DNA of 19,428 nt, taken from positions 1 through 19,428 of the forward strand of contig JBGSYJ010000380.1 of assembly GCA_041750915.1 (NCBI GenBank), given 5' to 3'. The notes below the pieces were generated by a model. The model worked only from the letters and a program-made list of their open reading frames with translations. It was not told where the DNA came from and ran no database searches. How positions within the stretch are numbered: position 1 is the first letter of the stretch; each line of letters begins with the position of its first letter. This document shows, piece after piece, positions 9,541-16,005 of the stretch. The position numbers and the translations under genes are program-made. The stretch comes from JBGSYJ01 sp041750915. GTDB taxonomy: Bacteria > Acidobacteriota > Thermoanaerobaculia > Gp7-AA8.

Positions 9541-9663
9541 TGTCATCCCGAGCGTCGAGCGAGGGATCTGGGAGGTGGCCTTTTGCTCAGGAACCATCGA
9601 TCTCCGTGCATTCTCGTCCCCTGAACCGCCGCCCAGATCCCTCGCTCGACGCTCGGGATGACA
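9541..9663. repeat. Dispersed palindromic repeat, family A, copy 2 (complete)
   Basis: The arms 9541-9572 and 9632-9663 are perfect 32-bp reverse complements around a 59-base centre. The right arm is identical to bases 48-79. Similar arms starting GTCATCCCGAGCG are familiar to me from intergenic regions of several bacterial genomes, including Acidobacteriota, but I cannot search for them here. There is no room for a transposase, so it may be a REP- or MITE-like element mobilised in trans. In RNA it would form a long hairpin and could end transcription of both convergent genes. Confidence 0.92.
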
Positions 9664-9689
9664 CAGTCTCGAGTTATGACACAGTCTCG
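9658..9689. repeat. 14-bp direct repeat at the edge of the palindrome
   Basis: ATGACACAGTCTCG occurs at 9658-9671 and again at 9676-9689 with an 18-base period. The first copy overlaps the end of the family A right arm, so it looks like a small duplication of the element's boundary. Confidence 0.8.
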
Positions 9690-9711
9690 GTCACGTCCTG
9701 AGACGGTGCTC

Positions 9712-9774
9712 GCTCCAGGTGTCGTACATCTGAACTTCACGGAAGAGGCAGGGCCTCGGAGGGCCCTGCCACAT
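9712..9774. repeat. Dispersed hairpin repeat, family B, copy 1
   Basis: This matches 11791-11853 almost base for base over the first 30 positions, then shows the same hairpin with small changes. Inside it GCAGGGCC (9748-9755) and GGCCCTGC (9762-9769) make a perfect 8-bp stem with a 6-base loop. No T-run follows on either strand. It lies at the 3' end of the hydrolase gene and may serve as a 3' mRNA structure. Confidence 0.88.
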
Positions 9775-9792
9775 GGATTGCTGCAAGAAACT

Positions 9793-10815
9793 TCAATCTC
9801 GTCGGACCACCCAATCCACCGCGAGCTCTTCGGCCCAGTACCGGCACCGCAGCGATCCGAGTGACGAGACGAAACCGACGTGCCCTCCCATTTTCGTGGC
9901 GACGAACCGGACGTGCTCCGAGGCGGCTGCCTGAGCTGGCGGAATCGTGAACCCCGGTACGAGCGGATCATCCTCGGCACTGATGCAGAGCGTGGGAACC
10001 TCGACCCGGCCGACGTACTCCTTCGAGCTCGAACGCGCGTAATAGTCGCCGGCGCCGTCGAAGCCGTGAAGCGGAGCAGTGGCCGCGTCGTCAAACTCCC
10101 AGATCGTGCGCGATCGCTTCGTCCTCTCGACATCGATCAGTGCCGCCGCTTCCTCGAACCTTCCAGCCACGTCGAGCGCCTTCTTTCGAAGACTTCTGAG
10201 AAACGTTTCCGTATAGAGCCGCCCGATTCGCGTCTCGAGAAATCGCGCGCCGGCCGCGAGATCGAACGGTGAGGAGATCGTCGCTGCGGCGGTGATCGTG
10301 CTGGCGCTTCCCTGCTCCCCCAGATACTTCAGCAGAACATTCCCACCGAGAGAAATGCCGACCCCGACGAGCTCTGCGTCAGGCAGCCGCTCCCTCATGG
10401 TACCCACCACGAGATCGAGGTCGGTCGTTTCTCCCGAGTGATACAGCCGCGGCCGAAGATTCGGAATCGGCCGCAGAACGTTCTCAGGGTCACGCGCGCA
10501 ATAACGAAAGTTCATCACGGTTGCGGTATGACCATGCGCAGCGACACGCGAGAGAAGCCCCTGCATATAGACCGAGAACGAACTTCCCTCGAGGCCGTGC
10601 ACGAGAATGAAGTGGGTGCCGGATGGCGGTCCGTCGAGATGGTCGAGAATAAGCTCATCACCGTCCGGAGTCGGTAGGATCTCCCTGCGGAGAGGGACTA
10701 CGCGGCGGCTGCGAGTCAGACGCCCCCACAGCGTCTGCATGTGTGCGCCGCGCAGCCACCAGGCCGGTCGGAAGTCGGTATCGAGCAACGTGGAGCTTTC
10801 GGGCATCAGGAACAT
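9793..10815 (-). CDS. YheT-type alpha/beta hydrolase
   Basis: This 340-residue protein belongs to the YheT/ABHD1-3-like branch of the alpha/beta hydrolases, probable esterases or lipases of unknown substrate. The opening RPAWWLRGAHMQTLWG (16-31) is a hallmark of the branch. HGLEGSS (73-79) is the oxyanion-loop region, and NFRYCARDP and YHSGET are further signatures. The catalytic triad is visible: Ser155 in GISLGG, Asp283 in SAEDDPLVP and His312 in GGHVGF. No signal peptide is present, so it should be cytoplasmic. Coordinates use the first ATG, but no Shine-Dalgarno precedes it and a CATAAT box overlaps it; ATG 10806, three codons later, is a good alternative if the mRNA is leaderless. It diverges from recO and stands alone. 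Confidence 0.9.
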   Translation of the reverse strand: MFLMPESSTLLDTDFRPAWWLRGAHMQTLWGRLTRSRRVVPLRREILPTPDGDELILDHLDGPPSGTHFILVHGLEGSSFSVYMQGLLSRVAAHGHTATVMNFRYCARDPENVLRPIPNLRPRLYHSGETTDLDLVVGTMRERLPDAELVGVGISLGGNVLLKYLGEQGSASTITAAATISSPFDLAAGARFLETRIGRLYTETFLRSLRKKALDVAGRFEEAAALIDVERTKRSRTIWEFDDAATAPLHGFDGAGDYYARSSSKEYVGRVEVPTLCISAEDDPLVPGFTIPPAQAAASEHVRFVATKMGGHVGFVSSLGSLRCRYWAEELAVDWVVRRD

Positions 10816-10819
10816 TATG
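10814..10819 (-). promoter_or_regulatory. Candidate -10 box for a leaderless hydrolase mRNA
   Basis: On the minus strand CATAAT (five of six consensus bases) ends seven bases before ATG 10806. A start site 6-8 bases downstream would fall at that ATG. No clear -35 hexamer is seen. The box overlaps the earlier ATG at 10815, which would therefore not be in the mRNA. Confidence 0.4.
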
Positions 10820-10834
10820 CGGGACGAGATGGAG

Positions 10835-10937
10835 AGACCAGGGGCTAGAGGCTAGAGACCAGGGGCTGGGGGCTAGTCTCTGGCCCTGTCTCTAGTCTCT
10901 AGTCTCTAGCCTCTAGCCTCTCGGCCTCCAGCCCCCG
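10835..10937. repeat. Heptad tandem repeat region with inverted halves
   Basis: Five consecutive 7-bp units occur at 10889-10923: TCTCTAG three times, then CCTCTAG, then CCTCTCG. The left part (about 10835-10876) holds the same words in reverse orientation (GGCTAGAGGCTAGAGACC), so the region can fold back on itself. It fills the space between two divergent genes. It recalls the short tandemly repeated heptanucleotides of cyanobacteria in form, though I know of no shared function. Slippage of the units could alter spacing between the two promoters. Confidence 0.85.
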
Positions 10938-10947
10938 CCCCCGTGCC

Positions 10948-10953
10948 TATAAT
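10948..10953 (+). promoter_or_regulatory. Candidate -10 box for a leaderless recO mRNA
   Basis: A perfect TATAAT ends five bases before the GTG start of recO at 10959, and no Shine-Dalgarno sequence lies in between or upstream. Transcription starting 6-7 bases after the box would begin at or next to the GTG. No good -35 hexamer is present at the expected distance. Confidence 0.5.
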
Positions 10954-10958
10954 GCCGC

Positions 10959-11705
10959 GTGAAACGCGAGCGAACCGAGGCCATCGTGCTGCAGACGTTC
11001 CAGGCACGTGAGCGGGACAAGCTCGTGGTGTTCATCACGCCGGATCACGGCAAGCGCAAAGGCTGGGTATACGGTGCGCGAAGCAGCCGGGTCCGTTATG
11101 GCGCATCACTCGAGCTCCTCGCCAAGATTTCAATCGGCTATCTGGAGAAAGAAGGCGAAGAGGTCGTGCGGATCGAGTCGGTCGACCTGATCCGTTCGCT
11201 CTTCGACGTCCATCAGGACCTGCGCACGAGTCTTGCCGCGACCTACATCGCCGAGACGATCGATACCTTCTCGCAGTCTGATGATCCTTCCGAGCTCACC
11301 TACAGGCTGCTCGACCGAAGCTCCGAGGCTCTGCTGGCGACGCGCAACGCGGCTGCCGTGGTGGCCTATGTAGAGATCTGGATTCTGAAGCTGACCGGAA
11401 TCTTTCCATCGATGCGCGAGTGTGCCCGCTGTCACAACCCACTCGACAGACCGCTCCGATTCGATGAGAAGCAGAGCGGTTTCGTCTGTCCTGACTGCGC
11501 GACCCGCTCCGGCGTGATCCCGAACGCAGTCATCGATGTTCTCGAGCTTCTACTGCGAACGCCTGCCGAGGAGTTCGCGGCATCCCTCCATTCTGTCGAG
11601 GCCATCTTCGAGATACGCTCGATCGCGCGGTCAACACGGCGCAACTTCCTGGGTCACGAGCTCAAGTCTCACGACATTCTGGAGAGCGTCCTGGCCAGAG
11701 GATAG
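10959..11705 (+). CDS. recO: DNA repair protein RecO
   Basis: RecO works with RecF and RecR to load RecA onto gapped single-stranded DNA coated with SSB. The 248-residue length is normal. The N-terminal OB-fold begins RERTEAIVLQTFQARERDKLVVFIT, typical of the family (split around Ala13). A helical middle domain follows, with a zinc ribbon CARCHNP...FVCPDC whose four cysteines are intact (155, 158, 177, 180). The start is GTG 10959: the conserved N-terminus begins there, and no other start or ribosome-binding site fits. The gene stands alone, divergent from the hydrolase gene; nothing links it to the copper cluster. Confidence 0.95.
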   Translation: MKRERTEAIVLQTFQARERDKLVVFITPDHGKRKGWVYGARSSRVRYGASLELLAKISIGYLEKEGEEVVRIESVDLIRSLFDVHQDLRTSLAATYIAETIDTFSQSDDPSELTYRLLDRSSEALLATRNAAAVVAYVEIWILKLTGIFPSMRECARCHNPLDRPLRFDEKQSGFVCPDCATRSGVIPNAVIDVLELLLRTPAEEFAASLHSVEAIFEIRSIARSTRRNFLGHELKSHDILESVLARG

Positions 11706-11709
11706 TCGC

Positions 11710-11853
11710 ATGTGGCAGGGCCCTCCGAGGCCCTGCCTCTTCCGGATCGTTAAAAAAACGACGCCTGGGGTCACCGGCGGGATCGTGAACGCTCCAGGTG
11801 TCGTACATCTGAACTTCACGGGAGAGGCAGGGCCTGGGAAGGCCCTGCCACAT
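11710..11853. repeat. Dispersed hairpin repeat, family B, copy 2 (paired, inverted)
   Basis: The left arm 11710-11743 and right arm 11820-11853 are reverse complements with three mismatches. Each arm also contains its own hairpin of the GCAGGGCC...GGCCCTGC type. The right half (11791-11853) is the same sequence as 9712-9774. The centre contains seven A in a row at 11752-11758. The element fills the convergent spacer between recO and the BNR lipoprotein gene and may act as a two-way 3' structure, though no T-run follows either stem closely. Confidence 0.88.
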
Positions 11854-11861
11854 AGCACCAG

Positions 11862-13094
11862 CTACATTGCAGGCACTTCGATGCGCGCGAACCGCACTCG
11901 CTTCTCCGAGGCGACATCCGTCCATGCAGCGAAGATCTCGTCGCCCGCTCGCGCAAGACGTGGAAACCCGGCGCCGCGCGCAGCGCTCGATGAAGCGACA
12001 ATCTGAATTGCGCTCTTCTTTCCATCCGGCGCGACACGCCGCACCACGACGGCGGCAGCATTGCCGACTCCTTCAATCCATGAGACAAGCGCGCTCCCAT
12101 CGTCGAGCAGTAGGACGTCGTTCCGCCCGACTGCGGCTCCATCGTCGAGGCGTATCGGCGACGAAAACGACTCGCCTGCATTATCCGAGAACGCGATATT
12201 CACCCTGCCCTTATCTTCCGGAGCTGTAAACCAGGCAACGACGACCTGTCTCCCTTTCGCATCAACCTGAGGACCGTTCACCGGACATCCAGCGATCTTC
12301 CATCCGTCTGCGTGGATGACCCGCGGTTTCGTCCAGCCCGAAGCCGTCTTTCGAACCACCGCGATGTCCCTCACTTCGTCTGAAGACCTGTCGCGGTAAA
12401 CCACGATCGGACCTGCCGATGTCATCGCCATGTCCGTCGTACAGCATTCGCAGGTGCGTTCATCCAGGAGGGCGCCCGACTGGATACCGCGGCGCGCGTC
12501 CGTCGTCGCGTAGCGAAGTGTCATGCTCCCCTCTCCTTCATCTCCATGCCCGTGCCCTGACATCTCCCTTCCGTCAAGCCAGACCGCCGAGACCGTAGCT
12601 CCGGACGCATGCGGAAGAAGTGAAGCAAACCCGTGCTCGGTCTCTGTGACGTCGTCGTGAAGCTTGATGCCGCTGCCCCACGTCCGACCGCCATCAGTGG
12701 ACCGCGCAACTTTCACGTCGTAGGCGTACGTCCCCTTGCCATTTTTCTGCAGCCAGTGGACAACGAGACTCCCATCCGCCGCTTCGACGACGGAAGGGAA
12801 GTCGGCCCAGTTGACGAAGAGGTCACTACGGCGCAGCACTGTCACCGGCGGCTGCCACCTGCCTGCTTTCATGCGCGCAACTTTGACGGCGGTCGTCGCG
12901 GAACCATCAACCGGCTCCAGCCAGCTCATCAGCAGGTCGCCTCCACGTGTTGCATACAGCGAAGGCGCAGAAGAACCAATTCCCGCCGGCGAGGTCAGCT
13001 CTTCGACCGGTGAGGCGTCAGCCGCCACGCAACCGGAGAACAGGATGGCGGTCAACGGGAGAGCACCCGTCAAGGCGAAGACTTTTCTCAACAC
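11862..13094 (-). CDS. BNR/sialidase-fold lipoprotein of the copper cluster
   Basis: This 410-residue protein has a beta-propeller look, with an Asp-box STDGGRTW (132-139) and a degenerate one, SDNAGESF (303-310). Database names for this kind are usually 'sialidase family' or 'BNR repeat protein', but I see no sialidase catalytic set, so enzyme activity is doubtful. The N-terminus is a signal peptide ending FSGC (Cys22), a fair lipobox, so it is probably membrane-anchored. Notable are a cysteine cluster CECC (215-218), a GCPVNGP motif (269-275) and a short GHGHGDEGEG loop (180-189), which could bind metal. The start is GTG 13094, seven bases after the DUF305 stop, with purine-rich GACGAGG inside the end of that gene, so translation is likely coupled. 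TTG 13091 is an alternative. Confidence 0.78.
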   Translation of the reverse strand: MLRKVFALTGALPLTAILFSGCVAADASPVEELTSPAGIGSSAPSLYATRGGDLLMSWLEPVDGSATTAVKVARMKAGRWQPPVTVLRRSDLFVNWADFPSVVEAADGSLVVHWLQKNGKGTYAYDVKVARSTDGGRTWGSGIKLHDDVTETEHGFASLLPHASGATVSAVWLDGREMSGHGHGDEGEGSMTLRYATTDARRGIQSGALLDERTCECCTTDMAMTSAGPIVVYRDRSSDEVRDIAVVRKTASGWTKPRVIHADGWKIAGCPVNGPQVDAKGRQVVVAWFTAPEDKGRVNIAFSDNAGESFSSPIRLDDGAAVGRNDVLLLDDGSALVSWIEGVGNAAAVVVRRVAPDGKKSAIQIVASSSAARGAGFPRLARAGDEIFAAWTDVASEKRVRFARIEVPAM

Positions 13095-13101
13095 GATCTC
13101 A

Positions 13102-13437
13102 CTACCTCGTCGCCTCCGTCTTCCAGGCGTTCATCTGCTCGATTTCCTTCGTCTGCATGTCGATGACTTTCTGCGCAAAATCTTTGATTTCCTGCCGTTC
13201 TGCTTTCGCCAGGGCGTCACGGGACATCTCGATCGCACCCTGATGATGCGGGACCATCATATCGATAAACATGAGATCGAAGTCGTGGCCGGGCCCCATC
13301 ATCTGCATGTGACCCATGTCCATCCCCATCGAAGACATGCCGGGCATCGCCATGTTCTCGGCGTTCGCTGCTCCCGGATACCACTGGTCGCGCCATGCTT
13401 TCAGCTGGGCCATCTCCGTTTTCTGATCGGCCGTCAT
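13102..13437 (-). CDS. DUF305 family protein, Met/His-rich, apparently lacking its usual N-terminus
   Basis: DUF305 proteins are mostly exported helical proteins found beside copper and other metal-resistance genes. The 111 residues carry the family signature FDLMFIDMMVPHHQGAIEMS (53-72), with HH at 64-65, and the closing EIEQMNAW. A stretch with nine methionines (29-47) fits soft-metal binding. The first 20 residues, TADQKTEMAQLKAWRDQWYPG, look like the end of a preceding repeat, and the open frame upstream reads ATHAGIREAAGK, which also fits the family. Yet no ATG, GTG or TTG lies there in frame and there is no signal peptide. The gene may be truncated, frameshifted or fed by readthrough from a 19-codon frame (ATG 13493) whose TGA overlaps this ATG. 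Export is therefore uncertain. Confidence 0.8.
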   Translation of the reverse strand: MTADQKTEMAQLKAWRDQWYPGAANAENMAMPGMSSMGMDMGHMQMMGPGHDFDLMFIDMMVPHHQGAIEMSRDALAKAERQEIKDFAQKVIDMQTKEIEQMNAWKTEATR

Positions 13438-13489
13438 TTTCCCGGCCGCTTCCCGGATTCCCGCGTGAGTTGCCTTTCCAGCCGCGGGT

Positions 13490-13792
13490 TCATTTCTTCG
13501 GGGTCGTACCGATCTTCACGTTTGTAGCGCTTGTACCGTCCATGCCTATCTCTACCGACACACGCGTGCCTACGGTCAAATCAGATCGTTGTGCAGGTGC
13601 CGTGCCCCGCCAGTACTTCGTCTCGTTCGTCAGAGTGACCGGCACGTCTTTGCCGTCTTTGGTCGTGATGACCGCGTGATCTCCGGCAAGGCTCTTGATC
13701 GTACCGAGATACGTATGGACTTCTCCGGCGTGTCCGAACAATGTCACAGTGACAAGGCTGAACAGCACCGCAGCAGTAGCGAATCGTTTCAT
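13490..13792 (-). CDS. Small exported DUF5666-like beta protein
   Basis: The 100-residue product has a clear signal peptide (hydrophobic residues 5-20, cleavage near GHA) and a short beta-rich mature part. The pattern GTIKSLAGDHAVITTKDG, VPVTLTNETK, LTVGTRVSVEIG and ATNVKIG is that of DUF5666-like OB-type domains; a role in metal binding is possible by context only, as it has few Cys, His or Met residues. ATG 13792 has a strong AAGGGGAG with four bases before the start. It lies 43 bases after the cytochrome gene and its stop TGA overlaps the ATG of a tiny frame leading to the DUF305 gene, so it is probably in the same transcript. Confidence 0.75.
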   Translation of the reverse strand: MKRFATAAVLFSLVTVTLFGHAGEVHTYLGTIKSLAGDHAVITTKDGKDVPVTLTNETKYWRGTAPAQRSDLTVGTRVSVEIGMDGTSATNVKIGTTPKK

Positions 13793-13835
13793 GGTTCTCC
13801 CCTTGATTTGTCAGCGAATCGATCGATTGTGAGTG

Positions 13836-14426
13836 TCAATGCATGTGCCCAGAGGCTTCCTGCTCCGCTTCCGGAGGATCTCCCCCCTCGAGGAATTCTC
13901 TTTCCTCCTGCAGCTGCTGGTGCTCCGCCGGCGTCATGGGATTCAGAAGCTTCATTTCCGCCAGCTCGGCCGCAGTAAGCTTCGGCAGATGACGCGTAAA
14001 GTGAACTAACGTCCAGCTCCCATACGCAGATTCCGCGGTCCCTGCCCCCCATCCCGGCATGCCCGTCATTCGGATCCCGTTCTCGATGATCGAGAAGATC
14101 TCTCCGTCGCTGAGCTTCTGAGTCGCGGGCAGAGTCATGTCGGGCGCTTTCGGGTAGAGTTTCGATCCGATCGCCGTCTCCCCCTTCCCGTCATTCCCGT
14201 GGCAGATCGCGCAGTGATCCGCCCAGTGCGCCCGAGCCTCGGCGAGCACTTCGGGCGTGAGTGGTACCGGATTTTTCGCGTCTCGGAGATCCGCGGGGAC
14301 AGACCACCGCCGCATCCTCTTTGCCATCATCGACTCCATCGCGCTCGGCTCGTCGAGGGCGCTGAAGCCGTGGCGGAGAGTTCGAACGAATGAGATCCCG
14401 CCGATGAGGAGGACGAGGGCCAGCAC
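13836..14426 (-). CDS. Membrane-anchored mono-haem cytochrome c
   Basis: The protein has one haem-binding CAICH (residues 72-76) and the distal Met ligand in RMTGMPGWG (Met123), so it is a class I cytochrome c facing the periplasm, held by an uncleaved N-terminal helix. The tail is acidic, His-ended (GHMH) and could be flexible. The coordinates use GTG 14426, but that cuts into the helix. The open frame continues upstream as RRALIIGLT, and a perfect AAGGAG (14463-14468) lies six bases before an ATA codon at 14456, so a non-standard ATA start giving a full signal anchor is plausible; CTG 14444 is another choice. It sits between the oxidase and the DUF5666-like gene and could take electrons released by copper oxidation. 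Confidence 0.85.
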   Translation of the reverse strand: MLALVLLIGGISFVRTLRHGFSALDEPSAMESMMAKRMRRWSVPADLRDAKNPVPLTPEVLAEARAHWADHCAICHGNDGKGETAIGSKLYPKAPDMTLPATQKLSDGEIFSIIENGIRMTGMPGWGAGTAESAYGSWTLVHFTRHLPKLTAAELAEMKLLNPMTPAEHQQLQEEREFLEGGDPPEAEQEASGHMH

Positions 14427-14462
14427 AGTGAGGCCGATGATCAGGGCGCGTCTTATCGTGCA

Positions 14463-14468
14463 CTCCTT
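14463..14468 (-). promoter_or_regulatory. Ribosome-binding site pointing to a non-standard cytochrome start
   Basis: A perfect AAGGAG on the minus strand is six bases from an in-frame ATA codon at 14454-14456 and far (over 35 bases) from the first standard in-frame start, GTG 14426. The nearby GTG at 14461-14463 is in another frame. Confidence 0.5.
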
Positions 14469-14489
14469 TGCACCGTCGCAACGGTCTTT

Positions 14490-14543
14490 CCCTCTCCCCG
14501 AACTCGCTCCTGCGCCCGAGTCAAGAGCCGGGCGGGGAGAGGG
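14490..14543. repeat. Inverted repeat, family D, copy 2 (short form)
   Basis: CCCTCTCCCCG (14490-14500) and CGGGGAGAGGG (14533-14543) are perfect 11-bp arms around a 32-base loop. The loop and right arm resemble 6269-6314 over roughly 45 bases (shared CTCCTG and GGGCGGGGAGAGGG blocks), so the two belong to one dispersed family. It sits inside the copper cluster between the oxidase and cytochrome genes, where it could alter the ratio of upstream to downstream mRNA. Confidence 0.82.
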
Positions 14544-14583
14544 GAGATCGGTCCGGAGCGTGCCGGTTCCTTCTTCCCGCGCG

Positions 14584-16005
14584 TCATCCTTCTACCTTCG
14601 TCAATCGCATCCCACATTTTGGACACGTTCCCGGAACCTCGCTCCGGATCTCCGAATGCATCGGGCAGGTGTACGTCGCGGCTTCCGATTGACGATGCGC
14701 GGCGTGCGGATCCTCCGACGGCGGAATGACCGCGGGCGCGACCGACATCGACGGCACCGGCCACGCGGTCGTTCCGGCCGGCGGGTTGTACCATCCCGGA
14801 TCTTCGTAACCGGTCAGACCCTCGCGCACCTTGATGATCGTAAACATTCCGCCCATCTCGATCGGCCCGTAGGGCCCGGCGCCACCGATCATCGGAATGG
14901 CATTTCTGGGAAGCTCCATCTGGTGCTCGGCCATGTCTCCCATCCCCGTCGGCCCCATGAGCATCGTGCCTGGAACCAGCGCATTGACCTGTGCGTCGAC
15001 GGGTCCGGTGTCGACCCCGAGAAGGTTCGGAAGGTCGTGGCCCATCTGATTCATGACGTGATGCGATTTGTGACAGTGAAACGCCCAGTCGCCCGGGTTG
15101 TCCGCGTGCCACTCGATGTCGCGCGTGGTTCCAACGGGCACGTTCACCGAGTTCTCCGGCCACCATCCGGACTGCGGGATCGGACCTGCATCGGTGCCGG
15201 CAACCCAGAACTTGTGGCCGTGAATATGGATCGGATGGGAGTCCATACTGAGATTCCCGAGGCGGATTCGAACGCGGTCGCCCAGTCTCACGGGCAGATG
15301 CTCAGTCGCGGGAAAGACCTTGCTGTTGAATGTGAAGACATTGAAGTCGAGCATCACGGTCGGATCGGGCGTCGCCGTCCCCGGCTTGATGAACCACTCG
15401 TGGAGGAAGATGGCGAAGTCACGGTCGACGCGCCCTTCATCCGGATCTTTCGGATGGATGACGAAGAAGCCCTGCATGCCCATCGCGATCTGCACCATCT
15501 CGTCAAAGTGCGGGTGATACATGAGCGTGCCCGTCTGCCGCAGTGTGAATTCATACGCATACGTCTCACCCGGTTTGATCTTCGGCTGGCTCAGGCCGGC
15601 CACCCCGTCCATGCCGCTCGGCAGGTGCATCCCATGCCAGTGAACCGAGGTTCCTTCGGGAAGGCGATTGGTCACGTAGATGCGGACGCGGTCGCCTTCG
15701 ACCGCCTCGATCATCGGCCCGGGCGTGACTCCGTTGTAGCCGAAGCAGTTCACGATGAGCCCGGGTGCAAACTCGCGCTTGACCGGCTCGGCGATGAGAT
15801 GAAACACCTTTACGCCGTTCTCCATCTTCCAGGGTAGCTTCGCGCCGTTCGGGACCATGACGGGGGCGCGGCCCCCGCCAGATCGTGCGCGAGGCAGATC
15901 AGCCGATGGCCTTTGTGTCGCCGCCTCAGCGTTGCGGCCGCCAAAGAGGCTTCCGCCCACGAGTCCGGCAATCGATGAGAACAACACATTTCTTCTCGAG
16001 ATCAT
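14584..16005 (-). CDS. Tat-exported two-domain multicopper oxidase with C-terminal heavy-metal-binding domain
   Basis: This 473-residue oxidase should oxidise Cu(I) or another substrate while reducing O2 to water in the periplasm. The N-terminus SRRNVLFSS with a hydrophobic stretch is a twin-arginine signal, as expected for a protein folded with copper. Copper ligands are complete: HWHG (122-125), HPH (164-166), HPIHIHGH (257-264) and HCHKSHHVMNQM (310-321), which supplies type 1 and trinuclear ligands. Only about 130 residues separate the first and third motifs, against over 300 in CueO, so this looks like a two-domain rather than three-domain oxidase. Residues 444-472 (TYTCPMH...CPKCGM) form the heavy-metal-binding domain often seen on P-type ATPases and efflux proteins. 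The ATG overlaps the TolC stop by one base (TGATG). Confidence 0.92.
   Translation of the reverse strand: MISRRNVLFSSIAGLVGGSLFGGRNAEAATQRPSADLPRARSGGGRAPVMVPNGAKLPWKMENGVKVFHLIAEPVKREFAPGLIVNCFGYNGVTPGPMIEAVEGDRVRIYVTNRLPEGTSVHWHGMHLPSGMDGVAGLSQPKIKPGETYAYEFTLRQTGTLMYHPHFDEMVQIAMGMQGFFVIHPKDPDEGRVDRDFAIFLHEWFIKPGTATPDPTVMLDFNVFTFNSKVFPATEHLPVRLGDRVRIRLGNLSMDSHPIHIHGHKFWVAGTDAGPIPQSGWWPENSVNVPVGTTRDIEWHADNPGDWAFHCHKSHHVMNQMGHDLPNLLGVDTGPVDAQVNALVPGTMLMGPTGMGDMAEHQMELPRNAIPMIGGAGPYGPIEMGGMFTIIKVREGLTGYEDPGWYNPPAGTTAWPVPSMSVAPAVIPPSEDPHAAHRQSEAATYTCPMHSEIRSEVPGTCPKCGMRLTKVEG

Larger units (their letters stand above)
9450..9792. other. Gene-free convergent spacer packed with repeats
   Basis: These 343 bases separate the 3' ends of the GNAT gene and the hydrolase gene. 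They hold the family A palindrome (9541-9663), a 14-bp direct repeat (9658-9671 and 9676-9689) and the family B hairpin repeat (9712-9774). A degenerate GTCATCCTGAGCG at about 9503-9515 may be a decayed third family A arm. I find no credible gene. Confidence 0.75.

Noticed and set aside
9541..9663. Insertion sequence
   Set aside because: The element is 123 bp with no transposase frame and no clear flanking target duplication.
10889..10923. CRISPR or replication-origin iterons
   Set aside because: Units of 7 bp are too short for CRISPR, and no replication gene or DnaA-box cluster is nearby.
11714..11758. Intrinsic terminator of recO using the hairpin and the A-run
   Set aside because: The homopolymer is A, not T, on the recO strand and lies well past the stem; on the other strand it is not placed after a stem.
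14257..15837. A 526-codon open frame on the plus strand opposite the oxidase and cytochrome genes
   Set aside because: It is antisense to two genes with intact catalytic motifs, is rich in Arg and His from GC-biased codons, and has no start signal or recognisable domain.
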